A DNA stretch of 64,000 nucleotides from Ligula intestinalis (GCA_036362985.1 JAYGXS010000005.1:2376030-2440029); one strand, 5' to 3'; counted from the first letter of the stretch, positions 14,601 to 23,949 are shown. Numbers and translations: made by a program. Notes: generated from the letters alone by a model not told the origin.

Positions 14601-17600
14601 CCTCGCACTAACTTAGTTGCCCGTCGTTGTACCCTTTCAAGGGTTTTTTTGTCTTTGACTGTCCAAGGTTTCCAGGCTTGAATGACAAATTCCAGTTGGG
14701 GTCGCACAAACGCGCCAAAGATCTTGCCAAAGACAACTTTATCCAACTTAACCAAGGCGCGCTTGATTTGATACAAGCTCGACATTGCAGATTTGGCCAC
14801 CTTCAGGCTGTGGAGTGATGGCTTAAGTGAGGGAGTGAACCACACCCCCAGATCCTTCTGGGCCTCTACTTCTGGCAGCGGTGTGTTATTTAGGTTGTTA
14901 ACCCTCCGATACGAAGTGTTAATACTACTGAAACGCATTATGTTGCATTTGGCGGCATTAAATGGCAGGAGCCACTAGTTTGACCATTGCTCGAGTCGGT
15001 GCAAATCTGCCTGCAGATTTGCTTCGTCGTCTTCGCTACGAATGACCTTCCAGGGTTTTAAATCGTCGGCGAGCATTGCGGTTTCGCAGTCTAATCCACT
15101 TATGCAGTCGTCGATATATATAAGGAAAAGGATAGGACCCAGAACAGAACCCTGGGGGACCCCACTATCAACTGCTACCTCCACCGATCGCTGATCACCA
15201 ATGCATACGGTTTGATAACGGCCAGTCAGAAAGTTTTCGATCCATCGCAAAAGGTTGCCTGTTAACCCTATACGTCTAAGCTTGTATAGGAGACGTTGAT
15301 GCGGCACAGTGTCAAATGCCTTCTTGAAATCTATGAAGACTACGTGCACCGTGTTTCCTTGATCGAGTGCTCTGGTCCATTGCTCTAGACAGAAGAGCAG
15401 ATTTGTCAAGCAGGACCGTCCTCTACGGAATCCGTGCTGTTTATCAGAAAGAAGTCGATGGGTACACAAGAAAACTACCCCAAACGTCAGGTACAAAATA
15501 GAAGACAATTTTACCAAATATATAGCATGTGGCAATTAATTTTTTCTGAAATATACTTTTCGCTTATGCGTAAATTAGAAGGGGAGCAGACAGATGTTGT
15601 TTCGGAAGCATACAGCTCTAATACTCTTCAGTTCGGCTTCTGTCCTCAGCCTGAAGAACTGACCTAAGAGTCAGAGGATCTCCAGCTGCATCCTTCCTGT
15701 CCATAGGCTGTCCTCTCGGCTGTTAGTCTGACTAAGCTGCTTCGCTGCTGTGCCCTTTGTACACTGGTAGATTAGCATCCACCGATCGATTACGATCCCG
15801 TTCTGCCCCGAGGCTCACTCTCGAGCCCCGGCAGCAGTTGCACAGTGGTTAATAGTACAGACAGAAGGACATTACCGATTAAGGCAATGGGGACTGCTTA
15901 AAAGAACGTTTCTGGCTTGTTAGCCATCATCAACCAGCCATAACGAACCCCAAATGGTGCCGCACGCGAGGTTTGAACCCGCGATCTTGTTAGTTAGATG
16001 TCCAACGCTCCAACCATTGAAGCCACTTGCTCGTTATCTTGCCGGTTTTCGACCGGGAATTTAACACATTGTAGATTGGCGCTCTTCTGTCTATATTACT
16101 AGCCACTGTGTGGCTACTAGCGGGGCTTTCGAGTGGGTTCCAAGGCTGAACGGAATGAGTGACCCTCGTGACCCATTGGAGTCGCCCACCCCATCAGTGT
16201 TAATATTCCCGAGCGAAAACCGGCACCCAGTACTGCTGTCTTGCCTATACTTTTGACTCCACCGTAGACAAGCTACTGTTCTTTACTGAAACCTCCCCCC
16301 TCCGTTTTAAAATGACCAGGTCTTTTCAAGTAAGGCTGGAAAAATAACTGGAGAGCAGTGAAGAATGAGGGGGAGAATGCAGGCATCTATAAATCGCCAG
16401 ATTAGAGCTTGCGGTGTGTGCTATGAACGCAAGTGGCGGATATAATATAAAATTTTACGGATTTTAATAAAAAGGCCTTCAATATGAAGAGAAAATGAAA
16501 GGTTAGATGCCAGAGTAACACCAAGGTACTGGAAAGAGGATACCTCATTGGGCAGAATGTCAGTGGTTCCAGGACTGGGAGGGGGTCGCAGTAGAAAAGC
16601 CCACTGGAGTGACTTCTGGTCGTTAAGTAGAAGGCCATTTGCTGACGACCATGCTGAGACGTAGTCCAGGCCATCCTTCAGTGCTTGGAGATGTGTCAAA
16701 CTTTTGAGAGGATAGCCAACAACCATATCGTCAGCATACTCAACAAGCAAACTGTCGTTTCGCGATCGTAGGTCGTCAGTGTGGAGAGAGGTCAGGTCAG
16801 CTTTATTAATGGAAATGTAGGTTAATACCTTTGACGTCCCTCTTCGTACAGAGCAGCTATAATATGCAGAACTTGTGGTTTTGCTAGTAATGGCACTGCG
16901 TAAAAAGAGCAGACACTTAAAAAACTCCCTAGGCATTCTTCAGAATTCTAGGGGTTTGAATGCCATTTGAGGGATTTTAAGGAGAAAAACTGTCGCCCGT
17001 TTGGGGAGATTGAGGGAGGGTTGAGTATATGCAAATCGGAAAGCCTGCTGCTGAAAGTGTTTGAAGTATGTCAGGAGGAGCCCATCGCCGTTTTTATCAA
17101 TATTCTAAGGGTCACACGAGGAGAAGATCGCAGAGGTCACGAGAACATCACCGAGTGTCGGAGATGCGCCCATCGTACACCCTTGCTGGTTACCGAGTCT
17201 GCCGACCAGGTGACGAAACACGGGGCGCCCACCTCGATCCTCAGCAGTCAGTCATTGCCAGCCATAAGGAAGAACTTGACATGGTCGCGTAGCCCAGTAG
17301 GACCACAAGTTTCGGTGCAGGCAATTGGTGCAATGCATATAAAAGGAAATGCATGATGTATGTAGTTATTCTGTTCTGCAATACTATTAAATTCTGCACC
17401 AGCAGCACAAAGAAGAGGTCAGCGAGTTCTAAGCCGGCCGGCGGCAACCAGGAGGCAGGTGTTCCGTTGTTTGCACCTCATCGACCGCAGAACGTCGTTT
17501 CGTCCGCCAAGTCCTCCAACGCTCCTCCTCCTCCGTCTGCACCCCGCCATCCGCCCTTAGCGTATGTGCCCACTCCGCAGTTACCGCCTATGCCCCTTCC

Positions 17601-20600
17601 ACCTTACGGTCAGGTGACGCGACCACCCGTCTTTCAGCCCAATCTTCCCCCGGTCAACCAAATTCGCTCAGTGTCCTCGGCCTCGTAAGTCTCCTCATGC
17701 TTTCTCTACGGGTTTTTCCTGGTTGCAAGTATATTCACTGGCAGTAAAAATGTGAATTTCAGAATGTTGTTGTTCCTGCGTCCCCACTGTTGTAGCCTAG
17801 TGTGTTACTGTATCAACACCGGTTATGTCCCCCAGTTACGTTTTAGGAAGAGAAGGCACAACAGGATAGCTGATAGTACTTTAATGTCAGGTGTACCAGT
17901 ACATCAACTGTGTTTCCGTGTGTCCAGCAGCTTGCCTTCTGTGGTCGGTCTCGTCACGGCAGCAATCTCGGGTCGTCAACAGCGTATCCAACAACAGAGT
18001 CCCCGTTCTGCTCGCAGCCTCGTTATTTACGGGGCAGTTTTCATTGCTCCCCATTGGCTCCTCATGAGTGGCCGTGCGCACGCTCGCTAACGCACGCCTG
18101 TGCACCTGTCTTCAGTATGACCTCACTGATAGCAGCATTTCGGCTCCGGGCTGTCTCGCTCGCTCGTGCCTCCTTTGTCCTAGCCTTATGTCCGCTCTTT
18201 GAAGGTTGCGTGACTTGGCCCGTTCTGTATGCGCCGGACTGACCTTTTCGCGCGCCTTTGTTCCGAAGTGACTTAGGATGTCTGTCTGTCTGGATCACAT
18301 GCTCGTTCATCCTAACACAGAATGCCGGATTTCGGAACGTGCTTTCCTTTGACCACCGGCAAGAAGTGCATTGTCTAAAATATGGTTATGTAAGTAATAT
18401 GCGTCTTTCGTATTGAACTTTACTGGCTCAATAAATTCAATTATACATTATAGAAAATGCATTAAAATATTTTTTTCTTGGAGCCCTTTGGTAGAAAAAA
18501 TTACGCCTTCTTCAACTTTTATGCTATAAAAAAGCATATCTTTCGGTTGTGAAAAGAATCCTTATTATTGGGGGGGGGGTTACGAGCATGAAATATGCAC
18601 TCATAAAGCAACGTATTTGTCCAAGTGAATTCAAATGTAACGGTCGGTAGAGCTTGACACTATTCGGCAATTTAGAAACTTTTTAAAACCGAAAGATGCT
18701 TTTCCTTTTAAGTTTAAAATTTGAAAAAGGTATAATTTACTACCAAACAAGTACAAGAAAAGATTATTTTGTGCATGCGATCTATAACATTTATTTGAAT
18801 TTACTAGGCCAGTGAAAGTTAACGCGAAGGAGGCATACTACTTAAGTACCTATTTTTGCAGAATATACTTCTCGATAGTGGTCAAAAGGAAGCTCGTTCA
18901 AAAGCCGGCATCCTATGTTGACTAAAGTACGTCGAGATTAATTCCTATGCTAATACATTTTGCAATCATACTTAATATGTTCGAATCGAAAGCGAGTTTC
19001 AAAATGTTGGCTGACATTTCATGAGATAGACAATTTACTGTCGATGCGAGCATTTGCCTCGATACACTCAATGTCCCAAATTCAATCCATGACACTACGT
19101 CGCCAGCGGGGCTATGGGCTGATCCTAATCTAGTTGACACAATTGTCAAAAAACTCGCGGCATTCGGCAGGATTCGAACCCACATAAGCGAGAGGCCTTT
19201 TACGCAAGCAAACGCTCTACCCACTTGAGCTACGAATGTCGCGATTCGCATTGTGAGTTTGATCACACTTGGATCGATATTACCCGCCCAACTTTGCCGC
19301 TCACATGGAATCTACCAATGCGGGACAGCAAGGTGACTGCCCAAGCAGGATTTCCTAAGCAAGCATCTAGAATCCACCAGAATGACTACTAAGCTGATCC
19401 TAATCTGTAAAGAAGAAGAAGAAGACGCCATCACCAGGATGGCAATTGTATCATTCAGAGCTATCGGTTTCAGACCCGAGGCCATCGTCAGAGAAAATGA
19501 GAAAGCAGCAAGCGTGGACATGCTTTATATTCTAGCTACGATTAAACGGCATTTGTGCTTGGTACATGCTCACGCCATCTGCGCGCGTCCTTGTTGTTGT
19601 GGCGTGCGGCCTTGGCGCCGTGTCTTGCGTCTCTGGCGTGGCAGCGTGCCTGCCTGGACGGAAACTGGACCGCGCTTCTTGGTCGCGAGTATGGAGGGCA
19701 AAATGGCAGCGTGGTATATCCACATGCCTGTCGATAGAGTTGGAGTCTGACACCCAGGCCTCCAGTAGCTCTCTCCACATCTTATTAGCGGCTCGTGCCC
19801 GTAAAGTCGAGTTCGTGGACTTCCTTCAGAGCGGGGATCGCGATCTAAGACAGTGAGGTGCCTTTCCGCACTGTCTGTTTGTGCTCCTTTATGTAAGCAT
19901 GCCCACGCTTGCTGCTTTCTCATTCTCTCTGACGATGGTCTCTGGTGTTAAGCCGAAAGCTCAGAATAATACAATTCTAGTGATGGTGTCTTATTTACAG
20001 CAGTCTCTTATTTACACAGTCTCTTGTTGCTACTGCTATCATCGCTGATCTTCAGCTAGGTAGTCTTGTCGATATTCATTTCAGTTGAATAATCTGCGTC
20101 CAAGAAGGCGTCCAGATTTCAGTTCAGTACGAAACTTAAGGTCGTGGTTTTTGGGTACATTTTGAGATCTCATTTTATTGACCTTCTTACTTTTAGTGCA
20201 TTTGCTGTGCCGACGTTGCAGAGTTCGCCTTCGTATCCCAGATTTCTCACCGTAAGTCCCTTTACTAAAGCCCTGATGTCTGTCATAGGTGTTTTAAATT
20301 GGAATGTTTTTATTCTTTTTCATAAATCCTCCTCCTTCACCGCCGCTGTTTAATCTTAGTGTTGCATGCTACTCTTCACTTGCATAGCAGAATGTCTGTC
20401 GCGTTTACCCATTGAAACGTTCAATTTCACATAACTGCCTACTTATTTCAAAGTAGTAGGCATATTTTATGTTTTATAACCCGCTCCCAAATAGTCAATG
20501 AGCAGTCTCGAGTGTTAAACCACATTCTGAAACGTTTTTAACACGGAAAACACAGCTTGTGTCGATCGAAAAATCGAAACGCAAATGAAACTGCGCATAT

Positions 20601-22723
20601 ATTTCAAAAGTATTTGGAATTAAAAAAAGGTTTTTAAAACCCAAATGTCGACTATAAACTGTAAATAAAAAATACCCTTAACTACTAGCTATGTACTGAA
20701 TGATGCGCTGTTTGGCATGGAGACGTTTAGCAAGAGATGTACAGCGTGTCGCATATTTGCAGGCACCTCGATTCGGTCATTTAAAAGAGGAAAGAAGGGG
20801 AGCAGGCGCGCCTGAACACCGCCAGGGCGTGTTTGACTGCGATTTTGCAGACGGGGTATCTCGAACCCCTTTACGATTATGCTCCGGCTGCAACGACCAT
20901 CTTGGTATGACCTCTATCACGCTTGTATGTGTGTGGGACCCGAGACCACCTCATTGCATGCAGAATTTCGCACCAGGCCGTGTCTAGAAAGTGCAGACAA
21001 GGTCAGCCAGTATATTTTCACCGAAGCCTTTAACCATTATATTTAAAATTTACAGATACGTGGTCGTTTTAGACTGAAGAATACATAACATTACTGATGT
21101 ATTATAAATGTTAAAAAGGTATGGAATTTGTGTAATAACACCTTCAACGCATTTGCACTATGAAATTTTCACCCCGGTCAAATTTAACGCAAACAAAACG
21201 ATCTACTGAAACTGAAGGATTAGTATGCTTATAGTTATACAGTGGTCGCCGGCTATTAAGCCCATGGTTAATAAGCCCAGCCGCGTATTAAGCCCACATC
21301 AGCTTGGGACGGAATTTTGCGGAGCGAAATCCGCCGGCTAATAAGCCCAGTCGCCGGATACAAAGCCCAGTTTGCCGGCCGTGATTTGTTTTCATTTTTC
21401 AAGTTAAATTTGGCGACACCCTTTTCGGATGGCAGCAGACATGAGGGGCGAAAAGGACAAATTCCCAGCACGAGAAAGCCGCAGGCGCAAAAGGCTAACG
21501 CACCCGAACCGCAGCGCTGAGGACACACTCACACAAAAGGGGAACAACGCGTTCAGGCCCACGCTTAACGATGCCGACAGGCGTGACCCCAAAGCATACC
21601 AAGGTCGTCTGGCTAGCCTTCCTAGGTCTCGAAAACGCAAACAAACACCATTCCTTTCTTGTACATAACCAAGCTCTACACATAATACAGTATGCATGTA
21701 ATGTTAAGTGCCTATCCTGCGTTTGCTAATCAAGAGCTAGGAATCTCCGGTTAATGCGCCCGCCGCTTGTTAAGCCCAATTTGGTCTGGGCCCGAGGTGG
21801 GCTTATTAGCCGGCGACTACTGCACCAGTAATTTGTTACATCCATCATCCACTGCGCCTGCAGGATACGTTGGGCACAGGGCTAGTGAGTGAGTGTGGGT
21901 GGGTGGTGTTGCGCTATTGATGTTCAGACGGACTGACAGATTGCAAAAAATGGGTCCTGTTTGCTCCTGCTCTCGCTCTCGTCAATGGCAGAATTAGAGA
22001 TGAAATTCAACCCCAGTAAATGCACGCGAATAACAGATAGTACTTTACTGTCAGTTGTGCTAGTACATCAACTCTGTTACCTGTGTGTCCAGCGGCTTGT
22101 CTTCTGTGGTCGGTCTCATCTAGGCAGCAGTCTCTCGTCTAGGGCAACATAATGTCCCGTTCTGCTCCCAGCCTCGCTATTTACGGGGCAGTCGTCATTG
22201 CTCCTCATTGGCTCTTCATGAGTGGCCGTGCGCACGCTCGCTAACGCGCGCCTGTGCACCTGTCCCCAGCGTGACCTCACTGATAGCAGCAACCCGGCTC
22301 TGGGGCAGTCTCGCTTCGCGTGCCCTCTTTGTCTTGGTCTAACGTCCGCCCTGTGCAGGTCACGTGACTTGGCCCGTTCTGTAGGCCTGTTCGAGCGCCT
22401 TGTTCCGGTGTGACCTCGGGATGCCTATCTGTCAGGATGACGTGCTCGGTCATCCTGACACCTATTCACTACATGCCCGACCATCCGCCTTTCACGAAAG
22501 TCACTTTGAGATTTTTATGTGTGGTATCATATCTCCCGGTTAAACCTTAATCCATTCCCGACCTTTTTCTGCCTCGCTGTTGTCTGCTCAGGATCAACTG
22601 AACTTCCTGCGGATTGTTGGTTCCGGAGGCATGGAAACAGACTCGTTGTGGAGCAATGTCCGTTTGGATGGAGAGGCTCTGGTGAATTGTCTAGCGCCGC
22701 TTTCCGTTGGTGGCACCTACTAA
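2574..22723 (+). CDS. DCP2: mRNA-decapping enzyme 2 (DCP2), ten exons
   Basis: Joined exons: 2574-2626, 7280-7437, 7485-7612, 7671-7766, 9206-9358, 10016-10128, 12691-12933, 17403-17684, 20197-20251, 22592-22723. Together they give 1413 nt, about 470 aa plus stop, in frame at every junction. Dcp2 is the Nudix hydrolase that removes the m7G cap from cytoplasmic mRNA. The N-terminal helical regulatory domain (residues about 1-100, with ELELAHWYYLD) and GSAIILDE before the fold match the family. The Nudix box spans residues 130-152: G, five residues, E136, seven residues, then REVMEETGL, with the metal-binding E148/E149 pair. Box B (FNIANLP to IPFV) covers about 200-233. The C-terminal part is Pro/Ser-rich (about 320-408), as in other Dcp2 tails that bind decapping cofactors. 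Introns are stuffed with retroelements. N-terminal and catalytic exons are very secure; exons 8-10 rest on splice signals and phase. Confidence 0.9.
4260..4315 (-). ncRNA. Hammerhead-like ribozyme core (class GAAACGUC) at a PLE end
   Basis: Read on the minus strand: CTGATGA (4307-4301), a short stem II ending ATCC, GAAA (4281-4278), then CGTC with predicted cleavage before A4273. The three bases before CTGATGA (TCT) pair with AGG after the cleavage site as stem I. Stem II is weak and contains wobbles. PLE terminal repeats are known to carry hammerhead motifs; activity here is inferred. Confidence 0.55.
4848..5983 (+). mobile_element. 5'-truncated RTE-type non-LTR retrotransposon
   Basis: A reverse-transcriptase fragment at 4851-5417 contains SGVRQGCVLSPILFN and the catalytic YVDD (in LDYVDDIVLLAS). 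After one stop codon (5415-5417) the same protein continues at 5418-5849 with the typical C-terminal WLRWFGHVLRR and LKTWLDSVRQD signatures. A frameshifted end follows (DRRAWRSSIQDIIEAG), then an (ACAAGT)-like short tandem tail at about 5960-5976, as RTE elements end. The endonuclease half is missing. It lies in DCP2 intron 1 and is inactive because of the truncation, the stop and the frameshift. Confidence 0.85.
6000..6460 (-). mobile_element. Penelope-like element, C-terminal coding fragment
   Basis: The minus strand encodes SRELLESWFSSLRSINKR and downstream TLIVV..SQHPTRV-like text. The same order recurs at 48525-48960, 49640-50040, 40557-40890 and, more distantly, after the GIY-YIG domain of the 34.9-36.2 kb PLE (IKEAWMSTDCSVNRHINLP). 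It is therefore the tail of a PLE ORF beyond the endonuclease. Several stops and frameshifts mark it as dead. Confidence 0.6.
7280..7437 (+). CDS. DCP2: DCP2 exon 2, N-terminal regulatory domain
   Basis: Acceptor CCTTTAG ends at 7279. The exon encodes LFINNIPQSVKDEW and then FAELELAHWYYLDNCLKD, the Box A-like helical domain that binds DCP1 in other species. The donor at 7438 (GTTTGT) is weak, but it is the one that keeps the frame into exon 3 (phase 1). The intron that follows is only 47 bp. Confidence 0.85.
7485..7612 (+). CDS. DCP2: DCP2 exon 3, linker to Nudix fold
   Basis: Acceptor CTCCATAG ends at 7484 and donor GTGCGT follows at 7613. It encodes FGRFPHLIPKK, FQDWKYYRG and GSAIILDEYLSM. 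This corresponds to the F..DWK.YK..V.T.GAIILDE segment that opens the Nudix fold of Dcp2. It ends in phase 0. Confidence 0.9.
7671..7766 (+). CDS. DCP2: DCP2 exon 4, first half of Nudix box
   Basis: Acceptor CTGCTCCTAG ends at 7670 and donor GTAGGT starts at 7767. The exon encodes VLLVQGF, RWTFPGGKINQNE and LQQCAIRE. It carries the Nudix G, the first E and the RE of the box. The remainder (VMEETGLDI) opens exon 5, so the catalytic motif is interrupted by a 1.44-kb intron. Confidence 0.95.
8016..8060 (-). ncRNA. Hammerhead-like core (class GAAAGCUC)
   Basis: The minus strand shows TCT then CTGACGA (8054-8048), a stem II closed by GGAC/GTTC, then GAAAGCTC (8028-8021) with predicted cleavage before AGA. 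AGA pairs with the TCT upstream. It is followed by an A-rich stretch as in other copies. Activity is inferred. Confidence 0.5.
8145..8400. repeat. Dispersed repeat, copy 1 (partner at 12075-12305)
   Basis: Both copies contain TAGCCCTTGTTGGA, AGTGGGCCTCAATCCCGG, AAAACACAGATGGAGA, AGATAGATCCACC and AGCAGACCTTGGCCGCC in the same order. They lie in introns 4 and 6 of DCP2. The family is unidentified; the copies are GC-rich relative to the surroundings. Confidence 0.75.
8790..9010 (-). mobile_element. CR1-type LINE, ORF2 C-terminal fragment
   Basis: The minus strand translates to pieces resembling RSSFFSQRV, WNSLPE and FKRRLDNHL, the usual C-terminus of CR1-like ORF2 proteins. The same motif set is seen at 32860-33048. 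It is short and frameshifted. Confidence 0.55.
9206..9358 (+). CDS. DCP2: DCP2 exon 5, second half of Nudix box; GC donor
   Basis: Starts after CCACGAAG (AG at 9204-9205) with VMEETGLDIEHR, finishing the Nudix box, and continues through IVEGFPR to STKNEIE. The exon is followed by AG|GCAAGT, a GC-type donor. Only this GC site keeps phase 0 with exon 6; the nearest GT would shift the frame. Confidence 0.9.
10016..10128 (+). CDS. DCP2: DCP2 exon 6, Box B
   Basis: Acceptor TTCTATCTAG ends at 10015 and donor GTAAGC starts at 10129. It encodes AITWFNIANLPAYV, then MKLKPTMFYCVIPFV, matching the Box B helix region that closes the Dcp2 catalytic domain. It ends in phase 2. Confidence 0.9.
12075..12305. 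repeat. Dispersed repeat, copy 2 (partner at 8145-8400)
   Basis: Same ordered blocks as the partner, with small indels. It lies about 390 bp upstream of DCP2 exon 7. No coding capacity is supported. Confidence 0.75.
12691..12933 (+). CDS. DCP2: DCP2 exon 7
   Basis: Acceptor CCCTTTTCAG ends at 12690; donor GTTAGT starts at 12934. The exon continues from IPFV with QQLRQYVKLRKAG, as other Dcp2 proteins follow IPFI with a basic helix. It then becomes a Ser/Ala/Pro-rich linker. The frame stays open through the donor into the intron until 13063. Confidence 0.8.
12990..13054 (+). mobile_element. Short LINE 3' end with AATAAA, sense strand in DCP2 intron 7
   Basis: The 25 bases ending at 13054 (ATTTCCCTAATAAAACTGAA and beyond) equal the 3' end of the CR1-type LINE on the opposite strand at 13776-13801. 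It supplies an AATAAA at 13037-13042, 104 bases after the exon 7 donor. Confidence 0.55.
13776..15445 (-). mobile_element. CR1-type LINE, RT domain to 3' end
   Basis: The minus strand encodes LSDKQHGFRRGRSCLTNLL, DFKKAFDTVPHQ, SGVPQGSVLGPILFLIYIDD and a catalytic LADD at 15535-14978. After a stop at 14975-14977 it resumes at 14938-14456 (KDLGVWFTPSL, LERVQRRATKLV, DYRQLRGDLI). The 3'UTR runs to about 13776, ending in TAATAAAACTG when read on the minus strand. The same UTR recurs at 16795-17230 and 46925-47480. N-terminal endonuclease is missing; one in-frame stop and probable frameshifts disable it. Confidence 0.85.
16315..16770 (-). mobile_element. Second LINE family, RT fragment with YADD
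   Basis: The minus strand encodes SLLVEYADDMVVGYPL, then GLDYVSAWSSANGLLLNDQK and SSFQYLGVTLASNL, a reverse-transcriptase palm with an intact YADD box. The 3' end at 16315-16420 matches 23340-23460, where the same coding segment recurs. Homology upstream of the YADD stops abruptly near 16770. Confidence 0.75.
16795..17230 (-). repeat. CR1 LINE 3'UTR copy
   Basis: Shares long ordered matches with 13776-14150 and 46925-47350, for example CCTTTGACGTCCC, GAATGCCATTTGAGGGATT and AAGGAGAAAAACTGTCGCC. No RT coding is attached. It is a 5'-truncated insertion just upstream of DCP2 exon 8. Confidence 0.7.
17403..17684 (+). CDS. DCP2: DCP2 exon 8, Pro/Ser-rich linker
   Basis: The acceptor is a CAGCAG tandem (AG at 17402 or 17405) and either site keeps phase. 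Donor GTAAGT starts at 17685. The product is rich in Pro and Ser (PPPPSAPRHPPLAYVPTPQ, LPPMPLPP), typical of disordered Dcp2 C-terminal tails. Confidence is lower than for the catalytic exons because the composition, not a conserved motif, supports it. Confidence 0.75.
17870..18310. repeat. Dispersed repeat, copy 1 (partner at 22025-22460)
   Basis: Shares GATAGTACTTTA, TCTGTGGTCGGTCTC, TATTTACGGGGCAGT, ATGAGTGGCCGTGCGCACGC and GTGACTTGGCCCGTTCTGTA with the partner, in the same order and orientation. The copies sit in introns 8 and 9 of DCP2. The unit resembles a solo LTR in size, but shared sequence extends beyond the TGT...ACA-like edges, so the class is unresolved. Confidence 0.7.
18930..19395 (-). 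repeat. tRNA-bearing dispersed repeat
   Basis: A tRNA-like core at 19160-19240 (minus) has an A box (TAGCTCAAGTGG) and a perfect B box (GGTTCGAATCC). It is flanked by CACACTTGGATCGATATTACC and CCTAAGCAAGCATCTAGAATCCACCAG-like sequence (the latter to 19390). The same flanks surround different tRNA-like cores at 44.3 kb and 52.9-53.4 kb. Confidence 0.65.
19440..19785 (-). mobile_element. PLE C-terminal fragment with hammerhead-like end
   Basis: The minus strand encodes RELLEAWVSDSNSIDRHVDI, the post-GIY-YIG tail also seen at 39345-39450. It is followed at 19500-19450 by CTGACGA and GAAACC, a decayed hammerhead-like core. It lies in DCP2 intron 8. Confidence 0.6.
19920..19972 (+). ncRNA. Hammerhead-like core (class GAAAGCUC)
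   Basis: TCT then CTGACGA (19929-19935), an extended loop region ending AAGCC, GAAA (19955-19958) and GCTC with predicted cleavage before A19963. AGA after the site pairs with TCT. It points away from the minus-strand PLE tail at 19440-19785. Confidence 0.5.
20197..20251 (+). CDS. DCP2: DCP2 exon 9
   Basis: A 55-bp exon between acceptor CTTACTTTTAG (to 20196) and donor GTAAGT (20252). Its phase (2 in, 0 out) is exactly what is needed to link exon 8 to exon 10. It encodes AFAVPTLQSSPSYPRFLT. Support is the strong splice sites and phase, not homology. Confidence 0.65.
21240..21822. mobile_element. 583-bp element with 25-bp terminal inverted repeats
   Basis: It begins CAGTGGTCGCCGGCTATTAA and ends with the inverse of CAGTAGTCGCCGGCTAATAA; the 25-bp ends differ at two positions. 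TA precedes the left end and CA follows the right, so a TA target duplication may have mutated. CAGT ends suggest a pogo/Tc1-mariner-like non-autonomous element. Extra copies of TAATAAGCCCAG lie inside the left end. No transposase is visible. Confidence 0.75.
22025..22460. repeat. Dispersed repeat, copy 2 (partner at 17870-18310)
   Basis: Same ordered blocks as the partner; ends in GGTCATCCTGACAC where copy 1 ends in GTTCATCCTAACAC. It lies 130 bp upstream of the last DCP2 exon. Confidence 0.7.
22592..22723 (+). CDS. DCP2: DCP2 exon 10 (last coding exon)
   Basis: Acceptor TGTCTGCTCAG ends at 22591. The exon opens DQLNFLRIVGSGG and runs 43 codons to TAA at 22721-22723. No AATAAA is seen in the next 300 bases, only an AT-rich stretch with AATAAT variants near 22965. 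A poly-C run follows the stop closely. Confidence 0.7.
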   Translation, partial: DQLNFLRIVGSGGMETDSLWSNVRLDGEALVNCLAPLSVGGTY

Positions 22724-23339
22724 GGGCTTGATGGCGGATGTTTTTCACCCCCCCCCCCCCCGCCCCTCTGTTAATCGCTCTTCATGGCTCTTTTTTCGAC
22801 ACCATCTTATCATTTTCGTGCGGATGTTTTGTCTACTTTTAGTATTGATCCTTTTGGCAAGTAAAAGCACCAGCTTCGAAAGAATTGTCTGTTTTTTTTC
22901 TTCTTGCGCATACACACAGAAAGAGAGATGTTTTATCCTGAAGGTAAATATCCAAAATGTTCAGCGAATAATTACTCCATTCACGGAGTAAAAGGACATA
23001 GAATACTCAACGTTTAAAGGTTCTCACGATATCCACAGTTGTTATATAGACAGGTTGGCTTTCAACTTCTCAGTTTCCTTTTATTCACACGTGAGGTAGC
23101 GTGCTATGACTGAGAGTATATGCCAATGTACGGCAAGACATATGACGGAAGCATGGGCGCATAGTGCTGGAAGACTTTGCAGCCCTTAGTCCAGAGTGGA
23201 GAGGGTGAGCGACCTCACTATGAGTGCGATCAGCAAATTTCTTGATCGTTTTATAGTGTCATTATTACAATATTAGCTAAAAAGGCTGGGAAACACCGCT
23301 GGCTGAAGCGAGAATTTAGAGGATATATTTAAGATTGTC

Positions 23340-23770
23340 CAGGTCTTTTTTAAGTTAAGCGGGGGAAAATAATTGGAGAGCAGTAAAGAAAGAGGGGGAG
23401 CATGCAGGCATCGATAAATCGCCAGAGTAAGGCTTTCGGTCTGCGATATAAACTCAAATGGCGGATATGATATAAAAGTTAACCGATTTTCATAAAAAGG
23501 CCTTCAACCTGAAGAGCAAATAAGAGGTTAGATGCCAGAGTAGCAAAAAGGTACCGGAAAGAGGGTACCTCATTGGGTAGAGAGTCAATGGATTCAGGAC
23601 TGGGTGAGGGTCGCAGTCGTAAAGCACACTGGACTGACTTCTGGTCTTTAAGTAGAAGACCATTTACTGACGACCATGCTGAGATGTGGTCGAGGCCATC
23701 TTTGAGTACTTTGAGATGTGTTGGATTTGAGGCCAAAGTTGGCATCCCATTTACGTGTACAGATTGAGAG
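23340..23770 (-). mobile_element. Second LINE family, fragment without RT active site
   Basis: The minus strand encodes GLDHISAWSSVNGLLLKDQK and SFRYLFATLASNL, paralogous to 16421-16680. The 3' end matches 16315-16420. The YADD segment is absent; the copy joins directly to a PLE terminal piece at 23770. Confidence 0.7.
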
Positions 23771-23794
23771 GAAGAAGCTGTGTCGAATACCGAG

Positions 23795-23900
23795 ATCATA
23801 GTTTTACTTGTCTGAGCTATCGAACTCAATATCTCAGTCGATGGACTCCTGTAAGAGTTCGAAAGTTCCTACAAACAAAACTAGATCCCGGTTTTAGGCG
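23795..23900. repeat. Head-to-head pair of PLE hammerhead-class ends
   Basis: TGAGCTATCGAACTC (minus orientation) is followed within 40 bases by GATGGACTCCTGTAAGAGTT and CGAAAGTTC (plus orientation). These are the two halves of the class GAAAGCUC end seen at 8016-8060, abutting as an inverted pair with degenerate cores. Confidence 0.5.
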
Positions 23901-23949
23901 CAGCTTCTTCCTCTCAATGCATCAGACTTTTGAAGGGATGGCCAACAAT

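Noticed and set aside
17886..22462. A pair of LTRs (TGT...ACA edges) bounding a retrotransposon in DCP2 introns 8-9
   Set aside because: Shared sequence extends upstream of the presumed left edge, no target duplication or primer site is visible, and a DCP2 exon lies between the copies.
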